This document shows positions 1-27,857 of a DNA stretch of 64,000 nucleotides, piece by piece. Under the pieces are notes generated by a model. That model worked only from the letters and a program-made list of their open reading frames with translations. It was not told where the DNA came from and did not search any database. Within the stretch, counting starts at the first letter, position 1; each line of letters starts with the position of its first letter. The position numbers were made by a program, and so were the translations under genes. The DNA comes from Brachypodius melanocephalos (lineage: Eukaryota > Chordata > Aves > Passeriformes > Pycnonotidae), in contig VZSR01003022.1 of assembly GCA_013398615.1 (NCBI GenBank), forward strand, positions 4,193,225 to 4,257,224. The letters are read 5' to 3'.

Positions 1-1068
1 GTGGTGCTGTGGTCCTGCCCAAAGTGCCCTGGCAGGGGTGACCAGGAGTGGGGCACAGTCCAGTCCTGCTGCTGCTGAGAGACACCGTCCCTTGTGTGCA
101 GCTGGACTGTCCAGGAGGCAGAAAGTGGAGCGAGAAATGAACCAATTAATAATGATAATAACAGTGCTGTGCCTCTCCTAGGCATGAGATAGCCCTAGGG
201 AGGAGGCTGCCCTGGCTGCTGAGGAGGAGGAGCAGGAGGAGCTTTGCCCAGCCTTGCCCTCAGCCATCCCGGGACTGTGGCTGTACCATGGTCTGTGTGT
301 GGAGCTGGACCCGAATTTCAGGAGGCTGAGGGGTGTCCAACATGAGCTTGTGGCTGCCCAAATCCCACTTGATGCCAGGCTGCCTCTCTGCAGCCCAGAT
401 GCCATCATGTTCACCCTGGAATGCAGGGCCCAGCTCTGGTTAAGGCTCAGCAGGAACAGGGCAGGGATGGGTGGGGGGACACCCCAAGGAGGGAGAGTGA
501 TGCCTCCCTGTCACCAGGGGCTGTGTGGGTGTGTGTTTGCACAGACTCCTCTGAGCACATCCCTGCTGCTCCTAAGATGATGTTCTCCAGGAACCATCCC
601 CTCTTTTCTGAAAACCAGGCTGATTGCAGCAGCATCCTGTTCTCCAGCCTCAGGTGCCCTGTGCAGCACAGGCTGGGGTGGGCTGAGTCCCTGTGACCAG
701 GAGGTTGGTGACATCTTTTCAGTTCATACTTCTGTTGTGGCTCAGCCCAAACAAAGCAGATTCCTGTGCCCAACCTTAGGAACTAAGGGATGGAGTGTCC
801 CAGAGTTTCCTTCAACCAGAAAGGGAGTGCCGGCAGGAATAAACAGCATTTGGTTGGTGATCTACCATCCCTGGGAAGGATGGATCCTCACTTCTCCCCT
901 CTTGGAGCAGCACAGAGTTATCCACAGCCGCATGACAAACTGGGATGGGCTCAAACAGGACACCCCATCCAGGTTCTTTAGGCAGGAGCGGAATTCAGCC
1001 AGACCTCCCGGGGGACGCTGCTGTTCCCGTCCCCCGGGAGAGGCTCCGTCCCCCGGGACAGTGACCGG

Positions 1069-1084
1069 CCCCGCCCGTGACTCA
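1069..1084. promoter_or_regulatory. adjacent GC box and AP-1 motif (candidate)
   Basis: A CCCCGCCC GC box (1069–1076) is followed after one base by TGACTCA (1078–1084), a perfect AP-1 site. Both lie at the edge of a short GC-rich patch with three CCCGGG palindromes. Sp1 and AP-1 sites are common in control regions of epidermal differentiation genes, so an EVPL promoter or intronic enhancer is possible. Motifs this short also occur by chance, and no transcription start is visible. Confidence 0.25.
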
Positions 1085-2563
1085 CACTCCCTGCGCTGAG
1101 AGCCCGGGCAGGAAATTTGGGTGGTGCTCAAGTATTTGCTCATGGGACACCACCTCATTCCAGGCGTGTCAGGGATGAGTGGGAGATTGTGTAACCTCCT
1201 GGGGAGGGGGGAACTCTGAGAGCTTCCAGCCTGCTGCGGGCTCAGGCTCACAGGGACCGAGTCCCGTGCTGCTCCCGTCCACCCTGCTGTGCTGCAGTTT
1301 ACACCAGGAAAGGGCACGGATGGAGTAGGAGGGATGATTAACGGGATATAAAACACAGGTTGTAGCAGGGAATGATGCTTCGATGGTGATGGATGTGCTG
1401 CTTGGCTCTTGGGCTCCACAATCCCTGGAATTAGACCCTGTAGCAGCACAGTTCCCCTTTCACCTTGCTGATGTGTATTCCAGGCTGGAAAGCTGAAGCG
1501 TGGCTGGGAGATGCCGCCAGCCCCAAAACTCGGGGCAGCTGAGAGCTGCCTGGAGCAGGCCCACGCTTGGGAAATTAAAAACAAGGGAGGAGCTGGGGAA
1601 AGGGGACAGGAGAGTGCTGTGAGCAGGATTGCTGGGGCTGTGCCTCCTCTGGAGCCACACGGGCTGTGCTCAGTGTGAGCTGAGCTCACTTCAAACGGGA
1701 GCTGTGGCATCCGTTTTCTTGGCTTGGGGTGACTGTAGCACTCCCTGGCACGTTACAGTCACTTGGGGCTGTAATAAATGAACATCCCAGCATCTGTTCC
1801 AGCCTTTGGAATGAACTGTGGAACAGCTGGAGCCGCGAGTAGGGGCTGGAGCAATGACAGAGCCATTAAGAGAATCATTTCCCCCTGTCCTGTGTGGATT
1901 CAGGGGCTGGGAAGGAAAGCACGTGGCTAAAGGTCAGACGTGGTGGCTCTGCTGCAGGACATCACCTTTCTCCCACCTTCTCCTTCCACCAAAGAGACAC
2001 CAACCTGCCCTGCAGAAGTGTCCCCCTGCTCCAGCCGACCCCCAGTGATGTCCCATTGTTGCTGCTCAAACTCTTTCCTCCTGGTCTCAGATCCCAGCAC
2101 CGGCACATAACGCGCTCAGCCTCTGCTGAACTTTGTCCCACCAGCAGCATTCCGAGGGCTCCATCCCTGCGTGATGCTATCACTCCACACCCTCCTGCCC
2201 CTGCCCACATCCTGGCAGTGCTGTGCTCTCCCTGCCTGCAGGGTAGGGCTGGCAGTGTCCTCAAGGGCAGATGCTGTTGGAAACAACAGGACACAGGACA
2301 AAGCTGGCACCCAGGTTTGCACTTCCTTGTCTGCAGGGAGTGTTGGGAACCATCCCATGCTTGGCTGCAGGCTTTGGATCCAGCTGCTCCAGCAGGGGTG
2401 CTCATTCCCAAGGGTGGTGGTGGGATAAGGACTCTGATGGCACTGTTGGTTGTGTGGTGGCACTGAGGTGACAGTAATGGGGATAGTCAGGAACCTTCAG
2501 TGAAGCCTCATAGGGGTGAGGAGGGCTGGTAGGTGTGCCATGGCCTTGGGAAATTGGAGTCTT

Positions 2564-2830
2564 GGAATCACAGGATATCCTGAGCTAGAAGGGACCCATT
2601 AGGATCGTTGAATGCAACTCCTGGCCCTGTCCAGGACACTCCAAGAATCCCACCATATGCCAAGAGCATTGTCCAAATATTCCCTGAGCTCAGACAGGCT
2701 CAGTGCTGTGACCACCTCCCTGAGGAGCCTGTTCAGTGCCTCAGCACCCTCTGGGTACAAAACCTTTTCCTGATAGCCAATCTAAACCTGCCCTGACTCA
2801 GCTTCATGCTGTTCCCCAAGCTCTGAAAAC
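2564..2830 (-). mobile_element. CR1 LINE 3'-end fragment
   Basis: The + strand carries the well-known antisense form of the avian CR1 3' region: a GGAATCACAGGATATCCTGAG-like start, then AGAAGGGACCCATTAGGATC, then TGAGGAGCCTGTTCAGTG and CCTTTTCCTGATAGCCAATC. The element therefore lies on the − strand. It is 5' truncated, as is usual for CR1. The ends are approximate. Confidence 0.8.
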
Positions 2831-3514
2831 ACCACAACAGCCTACAGCGCCCAGAGGGGCTTGTGGTCTGCACAGCAAGTCCTTGTCCCCTGCAGTCCTT
2901 GTCCCCTGCAGCCACCCTGGGGGTGGCACTGGGCTCTCCAGTGTCTCACTGGGCCCAGCTGTGGAGAGCTTCACATGGAACAGGATGGCAGCTCTGGGTT
3001 GGGCTGAAAGGCCACCCGTGCCAGCAGCCAAGGGCAGGCACCCAGGGATGCACCTCCAAACAGGGTGAGCATGTTGTGCTGCCTCTGCAGGGTGCTCCCC
3101 TGGCCTCCAGCTGTCTGTGGCTTTGGGTCTTCCCACCCCAGATGTGGTGTTGGTGCTTTTGGGAACTCTACAGCGGTTTTTTACCCTTTTTTTTCCCGTA
3201 CTGTTTTCTCCATTCTGATGATTCTTCAAATTCACACCAAGTTTTGAGCCTCTGGAGCAAGGAGTTGTGCAGAAGGGCTGGGTGATGTGCAGAACCCACC
3301 ACCCCCCACTCTGAACACACCAGCTCTGGCCCTGCCAGGCACTGACCCCTTCTATGTGTCCATACCCTTGGCCACAGCTCAGACTCTTTCTTGAGAGCCC
3401 CAGCAGGCCTGAGGGAGAGAATTGAAGAACCAGACCTGGGGCAGGTCCTGGGCAGTGTTGGAGGGGCTGAGCTTTGCTCTACCCACCCATCTGCATCGCT
3501 GTTCCCTCTCTCAG

Positions 3515-20722
<17,208 letters not shown>

Positions 20723-21100
20723 ATGGACCAAGGCAGATACTGGGGCTGGTTCCTTCAGGAGTTCATCCCTTCAGAACACCTCTCCCCACAGAGGCAGCAG
20801 GCTCATAGGAATGGAGCATCTAGAATTTAGGGCTGCCTACTCTTCTGTCTTAGCTACCTGCCTCCCAACACAGCTCGGCCATGCGAGGAAGAAAACGTGG
20901 TCATGGGCCTGCCACAGAGGGACCCCACAGTCTCCCTGGGTGCTATTCCCTAATCAACCCAGAGAGAGGTTGATTGCAAGAACTTCACGGGCAGTAGGTT
21001 AAACGTGGCTATGCCCAGAAAGGGGAGAGAGCCAGAGTGTTTTCCAGCTGGGTCATTCTGCATGCAATAAACATAGCAAGTGAGTGTCTGTGGCTGTGTT
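20723..21100 (+). other. EVPL: EVPL 3' untranslated region
   Basis: The non-coding sequence after the EVPL stop leads to a polyadenylation signal about 345 bases downstream. No ORF of interest is present. Confidence 0.7.
21066..21071 (+). promoter_or_regulatory. EVPL: EVPL polyadenylation signal AATAAA
   Basis: A canonical AATAAA lies 344 bases after the EVPL stop. It is followed within 20–40 bases by a GT-rich stretch (GAGTGTCTGTGGCTGTGTTG), as expected for a cleavage site. Confidence 0.75.
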
Positions 21101-23367
21101 GTCTCTGCAGGCTGTGGCTGAAGGCACAGCTGCTCCTCCCCAATGCAATCCCATGTGCTGCAGCCCAATCCACACAGACCCTTGCTCTCCCTGATCTCCC
21201 AGCACCAAACCCCCTAGCGTCCTTCTGCCTATGAGCCCATATTTTTAAAGGTTTTGTTATATTTGTCTTTAAAATTGAAAACCAATGGGACTTTGCTTCC
21301 TGGTCATTTGGACACTTCTAAAAGAGGGGCGTGACTACCAAAGGGGTGCAGTCCCACCCAACAGTACTGGAAAATCTGCACTTGCTATTTCTTTAGGTGA
21401 ACTAAAAGGAAGTTACTCCTCTGTGAAACTTCCACCACTCAGTCCTTCCTGAAACAAGTGATTCTCATATCCCAAGTGTTCTTCCCTAGTATCTACCCTA
21501 CTGTGGAGCATCCCCTGGGTTTATGAGATGAGAAAATGACTTTCTATTACTTTATTTTCTATTACTTTCAGCTGCTCCTTGCCCTCTCCCAAGAGCTCTT
21601 TTTAGCTGATGCTATTCAGGAACTCAAAAATACCCAAAATAATTCATAAGAGTAGAGGTTTTCTCCCCCTCCTTCACCCACCAGACCAGCAGCACAGCCT
21701 CTATTTACATATAGCCTGGCTGGAATTTGAAGTCTGGGTTCCAGGAAGAAACTGTTCCCACTCTGGCAGGCTCAGGACACTCAGCTCCCATTACCTTCCT
21801 GCTGGTAGGTGGTGCCCAGCATTAGTAATCTGTAACAGCAAGTTTGCAGTCTGAGATCTGCCCAGGCTCTGTCCCAGGCTCTGCAGGGTCTCGGTTATTG
21901 AAAGACCCATGGCTGCTGTTCGTGGCCATCTCAGCTTCCATGATCAATGCTGAGCAATTTGTTAGTTTACAGTAGGGAAAACCATTGTACACAGCCTGGA
22001 GCATCCACTCCCAGCCTGTTTCCTTTGGTAGAACGCTGCTGGTCTGGACCAGCAGCAAGGCCCTGGAGCTGGGCTGTCACAGACCAGGAAACTCTGCTCA
22101 ACACTTGAAGCACAGAAGCATGGCCAGGTGAGGATCCTGTCTCAGCACAACCCAGGAGCCCTGGAGCAGTGATTTCCAGGAAACTTTGGATCACAGCTCT
22201 TGAAGGCTGCTGGGAGCAGCCTCACTGTGCCTTGGCTTTGCTTCCCTCAGCTGGCTGAACATCCACCAGCAATGGAGCTGTTGCCTTTCCTGCAACTCAG
22301 CTCAGCCCAGCAGGTGAGTTTTCTGCCAGCCTTCCTCACCCTGCTCTGTGGGGTGATTAATGGTTTGGGAGAGTGCTCTGTAACTATGACTTGGAGTTTG
22401 GTAATTAGGCAGCCAGTTAATAATTTCGGACAAAACTGCGTGGCAGGAGGGATTTACCTGGGGTTGGGTTAACTTTTTAAGAGATGATTACGTGGCTGAG
22501 CAGTTTAGTCTAGTCTGAAAAACACTCACTAAAAATCCTTTTGTTTGCTACCAAGTGCCCCTTATCTGCAGAAAATAGCTCATTTCATGTCCTGATGTGT
22601 CCATAGGAAGCACCACTCAGCCATGGGGCTTTCCCCAGAGCCTTGCTTTCTGACAGGGTTGTGAGTTGCTCAGGAGGAGCCAGGTATGACTTTTCCTCCC
22701 TTCCCAGGCCCAGGGTGATGGTGCTGCACTGTGGCTTTCCCAGAGCAGTTATTTCAACACAGCTGTTGTTTGTTCCCTTTGCTGGCAGTGGAGTTGGTAA
22801 GAAATCTTTAAAGTTAAGTCAGTTGCTTCAGTTTTTGGGCTAGGTTTGCTCTAGTGTTTTATTTATGTTTCTGGACTGGATGAATGTCCTTGGTATTTAT
22901 TTTTTACTGTAGATCTTTTATAAACAAAACAAAAAGGAAACTTCTGCAAACAGTTTTTCTGGTATGACATGAGCATTGTTTGCATAGAGCAAACAGCAGA
23001 GCATTGACTTTACAACATGTATGCAAAGGCAGAGAAATGATTCCCACAGCAGAATTCATCCATGTCTCCATGGATTCATCCACAAATATGTGCCTCCAAG
23101 CTGGCTGTCACCACAGAGAGGCCATGAGATGCACAGCTGTCAGGTTGTGCTGGAATTGGTTTTTTGGGATTGCAGTTACTAGGAGAGCACATGTGTGCAC
23201 ATGCATGAAAAACATGAGTGTGCAAGTTTGGCCTCCATAAATTAGATCTGTCTGTTGAGTATTTAAATAAGTAGAACATAACTCTGAAATAGTGTGTGGC
23301 AACTTCCAATGGAAAGCAACCCCACACTGAGAAATCACTGGGCTGCAGAACCATCAGCCCCTCGTTC
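21100..23367. other. EVPL–provirus intergenic sequence
   Basis: No gene, RNA or clearly recognisable repeat was seen between the EVPL polyadenylation signal and the left LTR of the provirus. Small open frames here have no recognisable similarity. Confidence 0.6.
23364..23367. repeat. target-site duplication GTTC (left copy)
   Basis: GTTC directly precedes the left LTR, and the same four bases directly follow the right LTR at 30945–30948. A 4-base duplication is the size made by gammaretrovirus-type integrases. Confidence 0.7.
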
Positions 23368-23728
23368 TGTCACTGAAATTCACCAAAAACCAAGCAAAAT
23401 AAAACTCTTTAACACCAATGTAGTGTTAAGAAGAGGAATCATTTACTACAGGATAAGCTCCACCTAATGTGCACACGATTCTCTACAAGTATATTGCTTA
23501 TATACAGTCACCTCATGCATATTGTAAGTGGCCATTACCATAAAATCCTCCCCATGCTCCCAGGTTCAGGTTTTTTAATAGCCTTGTTTTGGCTGTAGCT
23601 GCATTCCTAAGCCAGATGTTTTAGGAATTCAATAAGTCCTTGCTGAGAGAGCAGCTCCTGCATACCCCATTTCTTTTTGCTAAAAGTACAAAGACACAGC
23701 AGAAATTCAATCAACCCTTTTGGTATCA
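23368..23728 (-). repeat. provirus 3' LTR
   Basis: This 361-base copy runs parallel to the sequence at 30576–30944. Shared blocks include TGCTTATATACAGTCACC-like, AGCTGCATTCCTAAG and GCAGCTCCTGCATACCCC. On the − strand it starts TGATACC and ends GTGACA. A TATA box (TATATAAG on the − strand) lies at about 23498–23505. The copies differ by many substitutions and small indels. Confidence 0.88.
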
Positions 23729-23741
23729 ATTCCCTCCTTTG
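23729..23741 (-). promoter_or_regulatory. polypurine tract
   Basis: On the − strand CAAAGGAGGGAAT directly precedes the TG of the 3' LTR. This is the expected place and composition of the plus-strand primer of a retrovirus, and it helps fix the LTR boundary. Confidence 0.7.
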
Positions 23742-24442
23742 AAACATCTCAAATTCCTTAAGGCCATTTGGTAAGTTCCAACATGATTTCTATCTGTAGT
23801 CACCTATATTCCCACAAGATTATGACTGATCATTCTGCAAACACAACCAACAGCAATGCTGATAATTATTACAACTACAATGATACTTCCAATGGTTTCC
23901 AGTATTGCATCCAGCCTTCCTTTCAGGGACCATCAGGCTATTCCTTGAAGAATTTTACTGAACTAGTTAGTTATAGGATAGCATGGCTATCCTCAGTAAC
24001 TGGCCACATTTTATGGTTTTGAAAATCTTATGTTACATTTGGGATGTATACACAACAATGTTTTCTATCCAGTTTTAAATATCCAAAACCCTCTTGTTCT
24101 TTGGCCAGCAATAGATCTAAGGCCATTCTGTTTTGTAATGTCAGATTATCATATTGAATCATCACTGACAGATTTACAGGGACAATTCCCCAGGAACAAG
24201 TTCCCCTGCTGAACTGGAGATAGGGAGGCAGGTTGTAATGCTGGACAGATTGTGCATCTTACCAAACCCTTGGGTTTAAGTCAATATTAAATTTTCTTCA
24301 ACACTTCCACCTAAAGATAAAATAATTCCCATAAATATTAGTCTATACATGTTGCTGATTGTTTGCAGATGTCTTCAACATTTTCAGCTGCAGGGGTCCA
24401 GCATTTTCCACTGTCCACTCTTGGTTGGGAGACCTTCTCAAT
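23742..24442 (-). other. provirus interior between integrase and 3' LTR; no env recognised
   Basis: About 700 bases separate the integrase C-terminal region from the polypurine tract. No signal peptide, surface/transmembrane cleavage site or fusion-peptide-like run was seen in the short open frames. Either env was lost by deletion or the element never had a full one. The space is too small for a normal gammaretroviral env. Confidence 0.55.
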
Positions 24443-24754
24443 TCAAGTGCAATGTATCCAGGAGTTAATTCCTTTCACTTTCACAGCTGGTCTTATAGTC
24501 ACCAGAACCAGATAAGGTCCTTTCCACTGCTCCTGAAGTGGCTGAGGTTTCCAGATCTGGATGTGTATGTGATCCTCAGGCTGAAATGAGTGACCTGGGG
24601 TGTCTAGGGTAAGAGGTTCTGAGAGAATGACAAACCGTTTTTGTTCATTCAAGGGTTTCCCTAATAAAATTAAATATTGTTCTATTTCCTGATTCCCAAT
24701 TTGTTCCTCAGATCCAGGGAAAGTTGCAGCAGAAAATGATCTCCCAAACATCAA
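24443..24754 (-). pseudogene. endogenous retrovirus integrase C-terminal region
   Basis: This open frame resembles the C-terminal DNA-binding part of gammaretroviral integrases, with the characteristic GPYLVLVT and AVKVKGINSWIH stretch near its end. It is in the same frame as the core fragment at 24866–25114 but separated from it by a stop at 24866–24868. The true C-terminal end is not certain. Confidence 0.7.
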
Positions 24755-24865
24755 TTCATATTGGCTCCCCTTCTGGTTAGTTTGGGGCTGTACTCTAACT
24801 CACAGCAAGCCTGGTGGTAACACCTGTGGCCATTTTAGGAAAGGTTCCTGACACATTTTGCCAAT

Positions 24866-25114
24866 CTATCTCTTTAAAGTTTGATTAATTCCACTAGATT
24901 GCAGTCCCCATGGAGTATGTAAATCCCAAATTATACCCAACTGCTTGCTAAGTTGCTGTAACACTTCAGATATAAAATGGGGTCCCCTATCAAATGACAT
25001 CCCAATAGGAACTAAAAACCTGGGTATGACCTCTTTGAGGAGTACCTTGGTGAATTTCCTGGCCTTGTTGGTGCAGCAGGAGAAAACTTCTGGCCACCTG
25101 GAAAAGGTGTCCAA
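24866..25114 (-). pseudogene. endogenous retrovirus integrase catalytic core fragment
   Basis: The fragment has the first catalytic aspartate in DTFSRWPE and the second in FDRGPHF. Where the third catalytic residue, the glutamate of the D,D-35-E triad, should follow the SSG motif, the frame continues SSGINQTLK. A few codons including the Glu appear to be missing. The core is truncated and would be inactive. It lies downstream of the zinc-binding region at 25140–25679 in a different frame. Confidence 0.75.
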
Positions 25115-25139
25115 TAAATAATACCAGGAGATACTTGCA

Positions 25140-25679
25140 TTATTGTTGTTGTGTTAGCTCAGGAAAAACAATTTGCAAGTAATCCCTAGGGGTGTTTCCT
25201 CTTTTAGTGATCCATGGAGGCAGTCTTTTTGAATTCAAAGGATTACTTTTAAGACATATCAGACATTTTTCTGTAACAGACTTGACACTTTTTGTCATAG
25301 GGACACTGGTATCTGAGTCCTTGGACCAGTCACCATAGCTCTGATTCCCCAGTGGGTTTGCTGGTATTTCTCCTTGACAATTTGCAGCACTAGTTGTGTT
25401 GGGACTATGATCTGGTTGTTGGGAGTTACCAGCCATCCACTCTCTCTGTTTTAGGCAAGTAGCTGATTTTAAATCTGTCTGACTATATCCAGGGCTAACT
25501 TCTGGGAGTGAAACAGCTTTCTTAGGTATTAATGTCAGGATGCCTTGTTGTGCAATCTGTTGTGCAGATTTATCTGCAAGTCTGTTTCCTACAAGAATTT
25601 GGGAATCCCCAAGCTGGTATGCCCTGCAGTGTAGTACAGACACTTCTCTGGGCAGCTGGGTGGCATCAAGGAAGGACAA
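25140..25679 (-). pseudogene. endogenous retrovirus RNase H end and integrase N-terminal region
   Basis: The 179-codon frame contains GNRLADKSAQQIA, which fits the C-terminal end of a gammaretroviral RNase H. Further on, CLICLKSNP and the following residues fit the Cys pair and downstream part of the integrase zinc-binding domain. The upstream RNase H is in a broken reading frame. Confidence 0.65.
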
Positions 25680-26433
25680 TATTTCTTGTGTATATTAATG
25701 AGAGATCCCTATGCTGTTAATAGACCTGTTTCCTTCCATATGGTTCCATGGGCATGAACAACTCGAAAAGCATATTTTGAGTCAGTTCATATGTGTACTC
25801 TTCCTCCTGCTGCCACTTCCAGGACTCTTCACAGCACTATGGGCTCTGCCTTTTGTGCTGAGGTGTCCATGGGCAGTGGTGCAGCTTCTCTTACCTTGGT
25901 TGACGTTACTATGGCATAGCCAGCTTTTTATTTTCCATCTTGCACCAAGCCACTTCCTTCTGTACAGAACTCTGGATCTTCACTTGGTGCATCTTGTAGG
26001 TCTGGTTAGCTTAGATAAACTTGCTCAACTGTGTGTAGGTGATTGAGGGTCAGCTGCTCTTCTCCTTGTATCGGGATGTTCAGGACTTGGGCTGGATTTA
26101 CCACAGTGGTTACTTTCGGCTCCACATCTTCTTGCTCCACTAGAGCAGTCTGATATTTCAGTGTACAGCCTGGGGAAAGCCAATGCCCCCCTTTTTGGCA
26201 AAACACTGGTTATGGTGTGTGAAGGGTACTATCTTTTGTTCCAAAGTCAATTTCCTGGCCTCTTGGGTGAGGAGAACAGTCACTGTTACAGCTTGCAGGC
26301 ATCTGGACCATCCCTGGCTGACCTTGTCCAGCTGTTTTAAAAAGCACCCCACAGGCCTCTTGAAATCTCCCACCTTCTGAGCCAGAACTCCAAGGATGAG
26401 GTGTTGTCATTCATGCCCAAAAAGCTCAAAGGG
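25680..26433 (-). pseudogene. endogenous retrovirus RT connection and RNase H region, heavily broken
   Basis: This interval lies between recognisable reverse transcriptase and RNase H end sequences on the − strand. Short frames at 26006–26206 and 26158–26373 fit the RT connection segment. The RNase H core is interrupted by several stops, and the catalytic residues could not be placed with confidence. Confidence 0.5.
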
Positions 26434-27086
26434 CTATGTTAAGTCTGGAAGTCCTAGGGCAGGTGCAGATATCAGGGCCATCTTTATGTTACAGAACACA
26501 TGTTCACTCTCAGGAGTCCAAATCAAAGGTCCTTCCAGGGCCTCCTTTAAAAGCTCAATGATTTGACCGAAAGTCCGTAATTTAAAACCCAAAGTCTGCA
26601 CCATCCAGCCATAACCAGGAATGCTGTTAAATTTTGGACAATTGCAGGTTAGGGTACTTGGTAGATGGCCTCTTTTCTGTCCATTCCCAATTTCCACTGT
26701 CCTGGTATTATTTCAAACCCTAGGTAGGTAACTTGCTGCCTCATGATTTGAGCTTTTTCCCAAAACACCTCGTAACCTCCTTGGCCTATGAAATTTAGAA
26801 GACTGATAGTCAATTCCATGCACTTTTCATTAGCTTCAGTTGCTAGTAAGATATCTTCAATATACTGCAGGACCAACCCTTCAGGGTACTCCTTTTTCCA
26901 GGTCTCTAATTCTTTTACTAGTTGGTTCCCAAAAATAGTTAGACTATTTTTAAATTCTTCTGGTAACACAGTCCAGGTAAGCTGAGTCTTCCTACCAGTC
27001 TGAGTGTTTTCCCATTCAAAGGCAAAAATGCCCTGGCTTTGCTTATCAAGAGGTATGCAAAAGAAGGCATCCTTCAAACCTATCAC
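26434..27086 (-). pseudogene. endogenous retrovirus reverse transcriptase core
   Basis: Overlapping frames 26649–27086 and 26434–26697 cover the palm and following region. Landmarks are LKDAFFCIPL, which carries the first catalytic aspartate, the FGNQL stretch, and YIEDILLA at the position of the YxDD box. The second-block motif reads Y-I-E-D (codons 26853–26864), so one of the paired catalytic aspartates is glutamate. A frame change joins the two frames near 26.66 kb. The protein would not be functional. Confidence 0.8.
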
Positions 27087-27247
27087 TGTAAAACCATTGG
27101 TGATATTCTGTAAGGGATGTCAACGGGGTAAAGGGATTTGCAACAACAGGCTGGATATCTGGAAATATTTGATTGATTGCTCATAGGTCCTGTACCAATC
27201 TGTAGTTATTCATCCCCGGCTTTTAAACTGGCAAAATGGGAGTGTTC

Positions 27248-27430
27248 TTACTTACATTCTATCAATAATCCAAAATCTCTCAAATTTTCGGTTAGATTCT
27301 CAATTCCCCTCCTAACTACTAATTTTAAAGGATATTGTTTCTGCTTTATTGGTTTTGATCCAGGTTTTAGGGTAAAACTTACAAGCTGAGCTTGTTGGGA
27401 ATGGCCTGGAGTTCCACTAGTCCAAATCAA
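27248..27430 (-). pseudogene. endogenous retrovirus reverse transcriptase N-terminal region
   Basis: The 60-codon frame contains KPIKQKQYPLK, typical of the start of gammaretroviral RT, just after the protease. It is out of frame with both the protease and the RT core, so at least two frame changes separate these segments. Confidence 0.65.
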
Positions 27431-27857
27431 GGGTGTTTTACTGCGTTTTCTGTTGTTTCTGGTATTTCTCCAGAATTGTCTGGTTCCAGTGTTCCCTGCA
27501 ACATAAAAGTTCTTGCCTTAATGGCTTTAGTCTCAGGTACCAATAACTGTGTTTCTCCATCTTTTAACAAAACCCATGCCTCCAATTTACTAAGCAGTTC
27601 TCTTCCTCACAGAGGAATGGGACATTCAGGCATATATAAAAAATGGTGTGTTTTCCACTGTTAATGGGGTTAAAGAATGTTTGTTTTCCCTCTTTTCCTG
27701 TTGCACCAACAACATTTACAGTTTCTTGGTTTAATCTTCCATGATTTGTATTTAATACCGAATAAGTAGCCCCCGTGTCTATTAAAAAATTGATTTTCTC
27801 TTTCCTCCAACTCTATTGCAACAAGGGTTTAGCTGGGGTTTTCACTCCCGATTCCCA
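27431..27857 (-). pseudogene. endogenous retrovirus protease region
   Basis: The aspartic protease active site reads FLIDTGATYS, with the DTG triplet intact at about 27771–27779. It lies about 80 bases after the gag stop and in the same frame as gag. A TAG at 27813–27815 interrupts the frame between the gag end and the active site. The remaining protease is only partly readable. Confidence 0.7.

Larger units (their letters stand above)
1..3514. other. non-coding stretch, probable EVPL intron 1
   Basis: No exon with family similarity and proper splice sites was found here on either strand. The first recognisable EVPL exon starts at 3515 with one base of a split codon, so a coding exon must lie further upstream. 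No methionine start followed by a plausible EVPL N-terminus and a phase-2 donor was found in this stretch. The content is GC-rich non-coding sequence with a CR1 fragment near 2.6 kb and a GC-rich knot near 1.0–1.1 kb. It is most simply intron 1, although an unrecognised first exon cannot be excluded. Confidence 0.55.

Noticed and set aside
407..700. Possible EVPL first exon
   Set aside because: ATGs here do not lead to the Gly/Ser/Lys-rich start expected for envoplakin, and no donor in the needed phase follows.
862..1710. 282-codon open frame on the − strand
   Set aside because: GC-rich sequence keeps frames open by chance. The Ser/Pro-rich product has no recognisable domain.
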